Shown here: positions 49,520 to 60,190 of the stretch, one piece after another | How positions within the stretch are numbered: position 1 is the stretch's first letter | Layout of the letters: every line of letters starts with the position of its first letter | Assembly: GCF_020080835.1 (NCBI RefSeq) | Contig: NC_058160.1 | Span: 4,529,515-4,593,514, forward strand | Direction: 5' to 3' | DNA from: Cotesia glomerata | Lineage: Eukaryota; Arthropoda; Insecta; Hymenoptera; Braconidae | DNA length: 64,000 nt | The notes under the pieces: model-generated | Databases searched by the model: none | What the model saw: only the letters and a program-made list of their open reading frames with translations | What the model was told of the DNA's origin: nothing | Translations under genes and position numbers: made by a program

Positions 49520-50251
49520 CTTTTGCGGCTGTGTTACAGGTCTACTCATAACATCTCTACTCACAGCTATCAACGACATCTGCACTCAATTCCATTTTTA
49601 TTCGAAATCATATTCATTCAGTCACAACTTTATTCAATCAAATCTTTACTCTGATTCAACTATACTCAATATTACTTGCTTCCAGGTAGAACTTTAATCA
49701 ATTACAACCTTACTCAAATTCGACAGTAGTCAATTACAACTTTGCTCAGTTTCAATTGTATTCATTTTCAAGTCTATTCACTGAATTTTTAACTCAGTTA
49801 CACCTCTATTCACAAAAAATTTATTCACTTACATTTGTAATCATTTACAACTGTACTCAAGTTCATCTATACTCACGAATTTTTACATTATCAATCAACC
49901 ATATAAATTTGTGAGTAGAGATGAACGTGAGTACAGTTGTAAATGATTACAAATGTAAGTGAATAAATTCTTTGTGAATAGAGATAACAGTTAAAAACAG
50001 TGAATAGACTGAAAATGAATACAATTGAAACTGAGCAAAGTTGTAATTGACTACTGTCGAATTTGAGTGTTGTAACTGATTAAAGTTCTACCTGAAAGCT
50101 AGTAATATTGATGAATCAGAGTAAAGATTTGATTGAATAAAGTTGTGACTGAATGAATACGATTTCGAATAAAAATGTAACTGATTGCAGATGTCGTTGA
50201 TAGCTGTGAGTAGAGATTTTATGAGTAGACCTGTAACACAGCCACTTTTGC
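49520..50251. mobile_element. Large foldback, arms about 350 bp, 34-bp loop
   Basis: The left arm 49520-49876 is the near-complete inverted copy of the right arm 49911-50251: CTTTTGCGGCTGTGTTACAG against CTGTAACACAGCCACTTTTG, and GTTCATCTATACTCAC against GTGAGTAGAGATGAAC. The arms consist of degenerate TACTCA/ATTCAATT words, suggesting an amplified short repeat. Both outer edges carry GCAAA[A/G]CCGAGG hairpins. No coding frame is credible. Confidence 0.95.
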
Positions 50252-50587
50252 AAAGCCGAGGCTTTGCTGGTCGGGGCGGGTATAAAAAAAAAAAAAGTAA
50301 AAGTTAATAAATTGAAAAAAATGTTTTTTTAAACTTTACTAACAAATTCTCTGATTAAGAGTGATATCATGCACAGAATTTGTCACAAATATTTAAACTC
50401 ATTCTAATTACAGAATTTATTTTTTTAAGTTGATTAAAAATTAGTTTTTAATTAGTAATCGACGGCTAAGAAAGATTGAAATTAAATTATTACAAGTTTG
50501 TAGAGTACATGGATCGTTTTATAAATATTGCTCTACTAACTATCAAAATATAAAAAAAAAGCAAATAAGATTCACACAACTATTAAG

Positions 50588-50713
50588 TAGCCCAATAGAT
50601 GATCACGTACCAGTATATGATCACTCCATGTATTTGTATATCTATATTCATAAATATAGGTATACAAATACATGGAGTGATCATATACTGGTACATGATC
50701 ATCTATTGGGGCT
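50588..50713. repeat. Near-perfect hairpin, arms about 60 bp
   Basis: The left arm (AGCCCAATAGATGATCACGT...) and right arm (...ACATGATCATCTATTGGGGCT) pair almost completely, including CAGTATATGATCACTCCATG and CATGGAGTGATCATATACTG. The loop is TATATTCATAAATATA. Probably a very small MITE, but no target duplication is obvious. Confidence 0.93.
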
Positions 50714-50814
50714 TTTACCTTATGTTTTATTTTTTAAACTTTTTATATAAATTATTTGTGCAGTATTATTATTAAATAGTTCATTAACAATGATCTAGTT
50801 AAAAATTTTTTTTT

Positions 50815-51030
50815 GCCCTCCGGGCGGAAAGTGGCAACTTTCGTCCCGCTGCGCTAAACTAAGTTGCCGCTTTCCGCCTTCGTCGGACAAAAAAATAGTA
50901 TACACTCCTCGGGAAGTAAATAAGAAAGCCTCAGATCACATGTTTGTTGACCTCGGCTTCGCCTCGGCCAACAATTACATGTGATCTGAGACATTTCTTA
51001 CTTTACTTCCCTAGGTGTGTAATATACTAT
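50815..51030 (+). mobile_element. Hairpin cassette (iii), full length 216 bp
   Basis: Hairpin 1 (50823-50878) has the stem GGCGGAAAGTGGCAACTT against AAGTTGCCGCTTTCCGCC and a loop with CCGCTGCGCTAAAC. ATAGTATAC follows at 50895. Hairpin 2 has the stem GCCTCAGATCACATGT against ACATGTGATCTGAG and the loop CTCGGCTTCGCCTCGG. The end is GTAATATACTAT at 51030. It sits in a T-run on the left. Same subfamily as (i) and (iv). Confidence 0.92.
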
Positions 51031-51111
51031 TTTATTTTTTTGACATTTTTTGGTTAGTTTATGCGCTGACATGTTACATACAGACGATGTTGTGACTGTT
51101 ATATATACAGT

Positions 51112-51280
51112 TGAAACTCGCTGTATAGGCCGGTCGCGCCACGAAAATACGAAAGAAAGCGAGGTTCTGTGCTGCCGAGCCAGAAAATATGCGTAGCGCG
51201 CATGCGTTAGAGCAGGCCATAAAAGTTGCTCTTCCTGGAGTAAATTGCTGCCAGGAAGAGCGTACTTTCGGCTAGGATAG
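51112..51280 (+). repeat. Truncated TIR and small hairpins
   Basis: CAGTTGAAACTCGCTGTATA preceded by TATA looks like one terminus of a Tc1/mariner-like element, with no partner visible. GCTCTTCCTGG/CCAGGAAGAGC (about 51220-51252) is a perfect 11-bp stem. The segment is G+C-rich for this window. Confidence 0.5.
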
Positions 51281-52236
51281 CAAGAAAAAAAAATTTCGTT
51301 CTGGTAACCTAACTGTAGAGTTACCACAACTATACACAGTTTATGTTCGTTGTAGAGTTACAGTAACAAAATGTTATTTAGTTCTGATAACTCAATGTTG
51401 TTGAGCTCTTAGAGCTCTGCGGGATTGTTCTCAGAGCCAAACGGTACAGTTGGGAGCGCTCTACGTTGCGCAGTAGTGGAGTGCGCTGACATATTTCATA
51501 ATCTTCTAAAATGACAAATAGAATTATTTTGTTACTCATCCATATTATTAAAAATATATGAGGACAATTAAGTTTCCAGTTTATTTATTTAAGGAAATAG
51601 GTTTTTTTTTGTCAAATTGAATTTCGTTAGAACAGTTTTGTATTTATGGTTTTTCAAGGTTCATTTGCAGTGACTGTTGATTTAATTTATTAGTTGTATA
51701 TATTGTGATAAGTAATAAGTTATCGGAATACATTAAAAAGACCCTATTTAACAAAAAATAGAATTTGTTTTCGGTTATTTATCTTTTCTTGTGCATATGC
51801 GGTAGTGATTTTATGTCCAATATTTATTGATATAATTAAGAAAATAAGATAATTTTGTGACGACCATATTTTTATTTTACAAATAATTTTTATTTGTAAT
51901 ATAAGTTCTATTATTATTTTATTTCTATTATAATACTATTCTTATTTGTCATATACAATTATTGTTGGCAATATAAATTCGTTCTGTTGCATTTATTTAT
52001 TAAATTATCAATGCTAAATCGTAAAAAAAATTATTAGACTGCTAAAAATTTGTTATAGTCTCAGAACGATCCTGTAGAGTTGTGAGGGGTAAATAAAATT
52101 TAGCTCTCAGAGCTCAACGATGTAGAGTTGCAGGAGCCAAACGGTATTGTTACCATAAGAATACGTTAACCAACTGGATCTTTTTACAACTAACTAACTA
52201 CTGTAGAGTTCCGATAGCAAAATTTTTTTCTCCATG
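51281..52236 (-). mobile_element. TIR element CACGGAGAAAAAA, copy 2 (empty site for the cassette)
   Basis: An inverted copy of 13923-15105. The right end ATTTTTTTCTCCATG has one change from CTCCGTG, and the left end reads CAAGAAAAAAAAATTTCGTT. The segment corresponding to the cassette insertion point (about 52022-52050) is uninterrupted, giving an empty site. It lies between two inverted hairpin cassettes (iii and iv). Confidence 0.88.
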
Positions 52237-52486
52237 TATAATCTAAAAATTCTTTACTCAATTTTTTTTTTATTAAAATTGAGATTCACTTTGGAATCAG
52301 TCTGCAGAAAAAAAAAATCTTTAGATTCATATCTGTACTCAGGGTGATAGAAATAAATATTTTTTTCAAATTTTTTACAGTATAGGGAAGAACCTTGAAC
52401 AGGTTTTGGACACCTTAGAGCAATTTTTTTACACTTTGAGATTCAATGATTGTGCAGAAAATTGTAATGTTAAAATAATATTGTTA

Positions 52487-52702
52487 ATAGTATATTACAC
52501 ACCTAGGGAAGTAAAGTAAGAAATGTCTCAGATCACATGTAATTGTCGGCCGAGGCGAAGCCGAGGTTGACAAACATGTGATCTGAGGCTTTCTTATTTA
52601 CTTCCCGTGGAGTGTATACTATTTTTTTGTTCGACGAAGGCAGAAAGCGGCACTTTCGTTTAGCGCAGCGGGCCGAAAGTTGACGCTTTCTGCCCGTCGA
52701 GC
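52487..52702 (-). mobile_element. Hairpin cassette (iv), inverted relative to (iii)
   Basis: Starts ATAGTATATTACACACC. Hairpin 2 has the stem CTCAGATCACATGT and loop GGCCGAGGCGAAGCCGAGG. GTATACTAT at 52614-52622 is followed by a T-run and hairpin 1 (GGCAGAAAGCGG...GCTTTCTGCC, loop with TTTAGCGCAGCGGG). It ends GTCGAGC before an A-run. 216 bp, matching (i) and (iii). Confidence 0.92.
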
Positions 52703-53275
52703 AAAAAAAAATTTTTTCTTTATACCTCGGTCGAAAGTATGCATCTTTTTCACCTATTTCGAGGCAGAAAGTTAAAGATTCGTGCATTGATTAAGCTACA
52801 CATTCGCCTTCTATAACAGCGGGAGCAAGTGCTTTCGCTACCGCAACTGACATTAGTCATTTGTTACTAACTATGTTTTGTTTACGCTGATCATTTACGA
52901 TTGATGGTACAATACAACTTGGTTATATTTCTTTCTTTCTTCTACTTACATGAAATATTTCATATATAGATAGAGATATCGATAAAAATATAACTGTCGT
53001 AAGAGTAGATCATCCGATGTAACTTATAACCAGTTTGTATTGCACTGAGATTCAGTTTGACAGTGATGTGTGTAAAATGGATCAACTTTATTTAATTAAT
53101 GAATTATTTAGAAAAATGTACGCAGTAACAACAATTTAGTTTGATTTTTATTAATTATTGTTAATTTTCAGATAATATGCTCGTTTTTTCTATTTTAAAC
53201 CGAGAATAATCTTTATTATGTTTGTTGAATTCAAGAAATTTCAGTTTTATTGATTTTACATTAATTTTTTTTTAT
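52703..53275. other. Intronic, no gene seen
   Basis: Begins with CGGTCGAAAGTATGC and GAGGCAGAAAGT words echoing hairpin 1 of the cassettes, then ordinary A+T-rich sequence. Confidence 0.5.
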
Positions 53276-53354
53276 TTGATGCCTGCTCCCGCCCCTCCCC
53301 CCGACCAGCAGCACTCGCTTCGCTCGTGCCGCAAATGTCGGGGGCAGGCATCAA
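53276..53354. repeat. G+C-rich hairpin upstream of cassette (vi)
   Basis: TTGATGCCTGC and CCCCCGAC pair with GTCGGGGGCAGGCATCAA, and the loop includes CACTCGCTTCGCTCGTG. It sits where hairpin 1 is expected relative to the ATAGTATAC module at 53414, though with a longer spacer containing TTTCGACCGGC. Confidence 0.88.
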
Positions 53355-53413
53355 TTTTTTTTCGAAAAAGTACATGAAATATTTTACGTACTTTCGACCG
53401 GCTATAAAGAAAA

Positions 53414-53546
53414 ATAGTATACACTACACGGGCAGAAGTTTGAGAGCTCTGAACTGCGCGCCGTGATGCCCTCGGCTACGCCTCGGGCATCATGGCGCGC
53501 AGTGGAGAAATCTCAAACTTTCTGCCCTAATAGTGTAATATACTAT
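53414..53546 (+). mobile_element. Hairpin cassette (vi), hairpin-2 module
   Basis: ATAGTATACACTACACGGGC and GCCCTAATAGTGTAATATACTAT are the inverted ends, continuing with AGAAGTTTGAGA/TCTCAAACTTTCT. The inner stem GCGCGCCGTGATGCCC pairs with GGGCATCATGGCGCGC around TCGGCTACGCCTC. A third, unrelated stem set on the same scaffold. Ends 231 bp before the SK exon donor. Confidence 0.9.
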
Positions 53547-53777
53547 TAAACGCTTACATTTATACAAACAAAATTTATGATGCTATTACATTTATAAATT
53601 ATTTATACCATAATTTGGACCTCAAATGTGTCCACAAACGGTACTTCTATCTTACTAGTTCGTTGTATTGACAAAAAATTGAATCAAGAAAATTATTGTT
53701 CGTATCGCAAAACATTATTTTGCGAAAAAATTGACCTTCAAAACAAAAATAAGAGAGTAATAAAAAATAAATCTTAC

Positions 53778-54176
53778 CTTAGTGTAAACTCCAGCGCTGG
53801 ACAGCTCGTTCTCAATAACCATGACGATGATGCCAAACATCCCCATCACGAGGGCGTAATCACTGATCCGTTTACGCTTCTCAAACAGTGCCTTCCGCCT
53901 GCCGAGTCTGTAGCCTACGTTAGGTTTGTGTTTCGAACAAGGACCGATACTGCCGGAGGGCGCACCTTTCATCGGACCACCGCCGAGACCACGCTCATCC
54001 ATAAAACGAGGGTACTCAGAGTGCACCCCGACCAAGGCAATACCGGCATCATCGCCTCCTGCTAGGACTCCACCACCGCTCCCGCAACCACTTCCTCCGC
54101 TACCTGGTGCTCCTCCGGCACCGCTGCTGCTTCTCATCGCCCCCGGGATCGAAAGAGTCGATACTGGTTTCCGCAG
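53778..54176 (-). CDS. SK: SK potassium channel, N-terminal/S1 exon (399 bp, 133 codons)
   Basis: Reading on the minus strand from a TTATTTTTCAG acceptor, the exon opens LRKPVSTLSIPGA-M. A Gly/Ser-rich stretch follows (about codons 15-45), then the conserved NVGYRLGRRKALFEKRKR basic segment (about 88-105), then S1 (DYALVMGMFGIIVMVIEN, about 106-123), and it ends ELSSAGVYTK at a strong donor AAG|GTAAGATTT. The basic segment and S1 are hallmark SK/KCNN sequences, and the product is a Ca2+/calmodulin-gated K+ channel subunit of the plasma membrane. The length is divisible by three, with phase 0 at both ends. An in-frame TGA lies 12 bases upstream of the exon boundary, so the exon is either spliced as called or begins a short isoform at the Met at 54137. 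Exon composition is far more G+C-rich than its surroundings. Confidence 0.96.
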
Positions 54177-54334
54177 CTGAAAAATAAATCATAAATAAAT
54201 AAAGCATAATCCTCACTTTGTGACTTTAATGCTTTTTTTTTTGTTTATGATTTTTATTTGGACTAAGCTGACTAAAAACTGTCAAAAAAACACTTTTTTC
54301 GGTTTTCTTTCGTTCACGATATCTCTCGAACGAA

Positions 54335-54917
54335 GAATATATGGCGAGGCTTTCGCCTACCTCCGAAGAGGCCGTTTCCTGAGCTCAAAAGAGCTATACA
54401 CGCACGTATATTTGTCCTACCCTCACCATAACGAAAACACAGCCAAGGTCGCGGACAAAAAAAAACCGCTGCTCCCTTGTGTTTATACACATTCATTGAA
54501 CAGCTGCAAGAGTTGCGTACAATTGTAAGTGTGTGCAACTCTCATCAACTCCTCTGGCAATTCATTCACTGTGGGCACATCGAGATGTACCCACAGAATA
54601 TGAGCAGTATCCAGCGGGGAGGCGGAGTCGATAGATGACCATGTTGTTTGTGTAATGTGTTGTGTGTAAAATATGATTTTATGTGTAAGTGTTTGCGTGT
54701 GTGGGGTGCCCAGGCACTTGTGTTGTTTGTGGTCATTTTCCCTAACTTATTCTACGGCAGTCATCCAAAGCTTTATACTGTCCTCACAATTGTGTGGAGC
54801 ATATCGCTTGTGCCTAGGCGCTCCGACTCTACCTAGGTGGATGTCTGTTGAGTCTCGTCCCTAGTCGCGTTTTCGTTAGTTAGTTGGGTTTGGAGTTTGC
54901 AGCACATTACTACTTTA
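54335..54917. mobile_element. 583-bp insertion with a 16-bp target duplication
   Basis: The host-element sequence ATATCTCTCGAACGAA (54319-54334) recurs as ATATCTCTCAAACGAA (54918-54933). Copy 1 shows the uninterrupted order. A 16-bp duplication suggests target-primed (LINE/SINE-type) insertion. The insert is G+C-richer (CCAGCGGGGAGGCGGAG) and has a hairpin CTGTGGGCACATC/GATGTACCCACAG at about 54569-54596. No poly-A tail, tRNA boxes or long frame. Class unknown. Confidence 0.75.
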
Positions 54918-55220
54918 ATATCTCTCAAACGAATCAACCGATTTTGACCGGATTAGCGACGATCGGCGTGGTTTTTCAAGCTTAAGGGCGGATTAGTTTT
55001 TGAAGTTGATCGATAGAGCCGTTTAAAAGTTATTCCAAGAAAACCACTTTCAAAAATGATTGTTTTCTTATTTCTTTTGAGATTTTTCAAAATTTCTCAG
55101 AATCTACCGGTCCGAATCGGTTCAAATTCTCAGGGAATCTAAGTTTGAGGGAACTCTTTAGAACGCCATTTGGTACGTTCCGATCGGTTCAGTCGTTTAA
55201 AAGTTATAAGCGAGTCACAG

Positions 55221-55558
<338 letters not shown>

Positions 55559-56081
55559 CACGAAGTAATGCCTGACGGCGGTTTCCATGAGGGATTAGGG
55601 GAAAGAAGAAAAGGGGTTTAGGGTTTAATGGGTAGGGGCGCTAGCGTCGAGTTTTAGTATGACACTGCGTCGAGTCGCCAAATATCCAGGCCAAACAGCT
55701 GTGCCTAGAAGCCGTAAAAAGGATTCCCCCCCCCTTAAAAAAAACACACACATACATACATACATACATACATAGTGACAACCTCGCGGGGATAGTCAGG
55801 GAAGCTTCCTGTGACCTTCAAACGTCGAGATCTGATAAAAACTTGATTTTTGCAAAACGGGGTGAAAACAATAACTTCTCGATTTTTGAAAATCTTCGAT
55901 TTTCTTAGCGGGAAGTTAAAAAATGTTTTGAAAAAAATTTTACGTGAACGTCCGGATGTCACCCCATTTTGGATGTACCAATGATTACTCCCGAACAAAT
56001 TGATATTTCAAGACCGGACCTTTTTGATTAGTTTAAGAATTCGATGAACTGGGTCCGCATTTCATATCAGTGGCCTAGTTT

Positions 56082-56393
56082 ACGTATTTTTTTTTAATTG
56101 AATTTTTATTAAAATTCACTACGATACAACCGTACAAAGCCAAACGAACTTTTCTTATTTGTCACGTGAAAACTATGGCGCCACTTGATCAAGCTAGATT
56201 TTTTTAGACTGCGTGCGCATATGACAAGAAAAAAGGGCGCTGATATTTAAAAAAAAAGAAAAAATACTCTGTAAGAAATTACTTAATTATAATTTTTTTT
56301 TTTAATCAATTACACAATTAATTTTTTTCTTAAAAAATGAATGAGCGTTATGAGGCGTGCACTTTTGGATTTTCCAAACTTTTTCATCCTTGC
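56082..56393 (+). repeat. Dispersed repeat, copy 2
   Basis: About 95% similar by eye to 1-308, same orientation. It lies 165 bp after the microsatellite-bearing element. The left boundary TTTACGTATTTTT coincides with window position 1, so the element may extend further left in one or both copies. Confidence 0.85.
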
Positions 56394-59300
56394 ATTCGAA
56401 GAATTCTCGAATCAAAACTCAAGACATAAAAGATTTTCTTCAAAATAATATTATTGGATCAAGTAGTTATTTATTTTTTTTTTTTTTTCAGTGCATATTT
56501 GATTTGCTCATTTTTCATTTTTCTGTCGAATAATTTTTGTTCATATTGTGTAAATTTGTATTATAAATTTCAAATACGATTGTATTAATTTAAGAATTAA
56601 AAAAAAAATTAAAACTAATTTTTCTCTATTTTCTTTCAATCGATCGATAAATATATTATGAAACAAAGGAAACATTCAGTAAAATACCGGATTCAAATTT
56701 ATCCGTATTAGTCGAATAATATCGCACACAATCAAGTAGTGAATTTATTGTCTCCATAATTCTCTGAGTTGTAAAAAGTTGGGGTAAACAATTACCTCCG
56801 AAGGTCTGGTACTAATAAAAACCAGATTCAATTAAAGCGTTTTGTAGCTAGGAATTATTAGAATGCCATTATTGTAATTACTATTATAATTGTAATTGTT
56901 AATATTATTATTATTAATAGTGTAATGGCATAAGTATTAAATAAATCGAGTTAAATGGCAATTATAACTAGTTCAAAGGAAATACGGTTGCATAACTCGG
57001 TTTCTGAAAGTACGATATCACTTTGTAATATGTATATTACACTACATATTCACCCTAACTATAAATCTATAGAGAATAAATTATGTAACGGCGATGTATC
57101 TTGTAATTTTGACATTAATTTAATATTTAATTCAATAATGTAGGCTCACTCACTAAATTTACGTAATGCACCTATATTTACAGATATGATGATTTAATTA
57201 TTGTTCTTTTTTATAAATAATTAATCTCGTTATTCACCTTCAGAGAAAAATCGCTTTTGGATCGACAGAAATTTATTGTGGAATCTAATTAAGCACTGTA
57301 CGAGTAGTGACCGATTAACACGACAGCTTGATGGACAATGCTCGAGAAATTTTGATTAGAATACGAATATTTTTCGATGACGTACTTTTTCTTGGAATGT
57401 ACAAGGATTAAAATTCCGGAATAAAGTACATAAGTAAATAAATTACAAGAAGTAAAATAAATTATTTCGAAATATTTTTGGTTTGGAGTATTTACAGTAA
57501 TTAGAGATCAAATATAAATTTAGAAAAAAATCAGAGCTTGAGAATCGTGTATCTTATTTTTTTTTAATCTTTTTTTTTTTATGTACGACTGAGTATCTTT
57601 TAATTTTTTATTGAACCTAAAAAGTTAAATATAATGTTAAAGTTTTTGTTTTACTCTACTGACAAAAAATGAATAAAAAATTTTTTTGTTAAAAAAATGA
57701 ATTATTAAAAAAGAATTTTTATGAATTTAAACAACGAGTAGAGTGTGTGCGCTAAAACACGAGTGCCAAAAACTTTATTCATTCATTTATTACATAAAAT
57801 AAAGTAATATTCATTATAATATTGTGAAGAAAGAAAAAATTATCATATTATATAATTACAATGAGTGAATGCGAATTTAATTCAATAAAAGATATTTTTT
57901 TATTTTAAGTGATAATGAATGTGTCTTATTTTTACATTATGAAAAAAAAATTCATTATTGGATCATGTTATTGAAAATATTCACATGGGTCTAGTTTGAA
58001 ATTAATCTAATTAAAAATTTTTTTTTTCATTCATTTATTTAAATGAAAAAAAATGAGTTGATAAAATTTCCAGATTTTTTACAATGATCGTATATTTTCA
58101 GAAACTAATGAGAAGACTCGCAGGTAATCAATTGTTACCATTAATTCGTGGATTTTTAATGAGTAAAAGCCTAAGGATATAATTTTAAAAAATAATTATG
58201 TCAATCCTTGAAATTATTGAATTTGAATTATTATTGTGAACTTTTAAATGATTCGTGGAGTAATCAAATTGAATTTCAGCTAGCAGTTGTAAATAACTGG
58301 ATATAAATGGAGTCGAATTCATCAAATTAGTGCACGATGTAATTAATTTTGTGTAAATAAGTGAATTGTTAAGGGAATTGATATTACATCTGATTTAATT
58401 TCAAGATATGTGAGGTAGATTATTCAAATAAAATGATATACTACTCCCGGCACACGCTATGCTATCATTGATTTATACTGTGAGTATGGTTGCAACCTGT
58501 ATTTACTATTTATATTATAATATTTACCTTTAAAACTATCACAAAAAGTTCATATAGCGCTGGAATATTTTTTTAATTAAAATCGAATAAAAAATATGCA
58601 TATCAAAAAAATTTTATATTTTGTGTAAAAAATTCTCGATTCAGAAAAAAATTTTTAAATTCATTAATCTTACGATACAAGGCCAGTAAAATGATGTTCT
58701 ATATTTCAATTGCATTTTTAAGAACTTTTGGTTACTTGTCATGAAAAATTGATAGCTCTATTAAATAACTGAGAATTTTTTTATAGAAACAGTGTTAGTT
58801 TTATTCTTAATGAAATAGTTTCTGTCAGTAAAAAGTTACGGCAAAAAATTTTTGAGCGTAAGGCACATTATTTTTGAGACGCTTTTAAAAGAGTCTTAAA
58901 ATAGTCTTGATTTGTGGCACGTTCAAGATCTTAAACAAACGACTTTTTTAAGACTCTATTAAGATGATTTTTTTTACAAGAAAATAGTATCAAAAATAAT
59001 GATAACAATTATGATCAAAGCTAATGAGTCATTCAGTGATTAATAAACTATACAATAGTCTCTCCGAATTTGAATATTCCCAAATGTGCTATAAAAATTA
59101 TAAATAGTGAATACAAACGATAGTCTGTTCTGCGTGTACTGAACAAAACATAGTTTATCATTTTATTCCAGTAATGTATGTGGCATATTGCCCTCGGGTG
59201 TATGAAAAAACATTTCATGTTTCCTTTTTTTTTTTTTTAATTTTTCATAACATGCATTATTGAATTTAAATAGCGGTTTCATTTTTCACCAATTTATAAT

Positions 59301-59770
59301 AAACTTATTGTTAGTATTTATAAAAAAAAAATAAAAACAATTTTATGCTCGGATTGTTTTCACACATGTCGGTAGCAATTACATACTATCGTATAATACA
59401 ATAAAACGAGTTTTAATTTAAAAGTACAATTACCGAGTAGTTTAGTTGGGAGCATAGCTTAGCGAAGTTATTTGCGAGCCAGCTTACTGGAATTTCATCG
59501 CAATACATACACTATGATAATTTTATTTTTTAGACAATTAAATGTCAACGATTTTTCACGTAATGCTATCTTCTAAGCCTTAATTTAAATGCTTATTAGA
59601 TTTAGTGTTTCTTTACGTGCTAAATTATTATAAGTGACCTTTCATTTTTTCATACATTATAAATTTAAGTTCTTTAAAAAAATACGCAATGAAACGAATT
59701 TTTTTCAATTTATCAGAAGTTAGTCTAAATTATTATTATTATTTCTATTTGACAGTTCAAAATATTAATA

Positions 59771-59774
<4 letters not shown>
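56394..59774. other. No gene seen
   Basis: Uniformly A+T-rich with homopolymer runs. No recognisable frame, RNA or repeat end. The 62-codon frame at 56955-57143 has no recognisable content. Confidence 0.5.

Positions 59775-59817
<43 letters not shown>
59775..59817 (+). repeat. (TAA)n microsatellite
   Basis: About 14 TAA units adjoining the minisatellite region. Confidence 0.96.
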
Positions 59818-59818
<1 letters not shown>

Positions 59819-59869
59819 TAATGTAATTTATTGAGTGGCCGTAGGACACAGTCCCTTGCCCTTAGAGGA

Positions 59870-60190
59870 AATGACAATCGGCCCGAGCTTGGCCAAGGCT
59901 TGGCGCAATGCTCATTAACTCTGGGGCAAGCTTGAAATCCAAGCTTGGCCCAAGTCCGTCTAGGCATACAAATAATAACTTCCTGCCAAGACTGAATATC
60001 AGTACTGTGCCAAGACTGAGAATAAGTATTGCGCCAAGGCTGAAAATAAGTATTGTGCCAAGACTGAAAATAAGTATTGTGCCAAGACTGAATTTTAGTA
60101 TTGAGTCAATACCGATTTTCAAGTCTGACCCATGCCTGGTTACCAGGTCTACAGTTACTATTCAAGTCTGGCCCATGCCATTTGATAAAA
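59870..60190 (+). repeat. Minisatellite, left part, 24-bp units
   Basis: Five consecutive 24-bp units of the type CCAAGACTGAAAATAAGTATTGTG occupy 59986-60105, preceded by degenerate CTTGGCCAAG-rich sequence from 59870. Because 24 is a multiple of 3, frames stay open in both directions and give 8-residue repeats (FSLGTILI-like), which are artefacts of periodicity. Confidence 0.92.

Larger units (their letters stand above)
36175..53777 (-). other. SK: SK intron between the S1 and S2 exons (17.6 kb)
   Basis: Bounded on the minus strand by AAG|GTAAGATTT at 53777 and TTTGTGTTTCAG at 36175, with phase 0 on both sides. It hosts the pogo-like element, the nested hAT/MITE stack, SINEs and four of the five hairpin cassettes. 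The nearest cassette ends 231 bp downstream of the donor. Confidence 0.93.

Noticed and set aside
49290..53546. CRISPR array or bacterial contamination because of the G+C-rich palindromes
   Set aside because: No regular repeat-spacer spacing and no cas-like frames. The cassettes are inserted in insect elements and an SK intron, so they are genomic.
53628..54180. 145- and 84-codon plus-strand frames over the S1 exon
   Set aside because: Antisense shadows of a G+C-rich coding exon on the minus strand.
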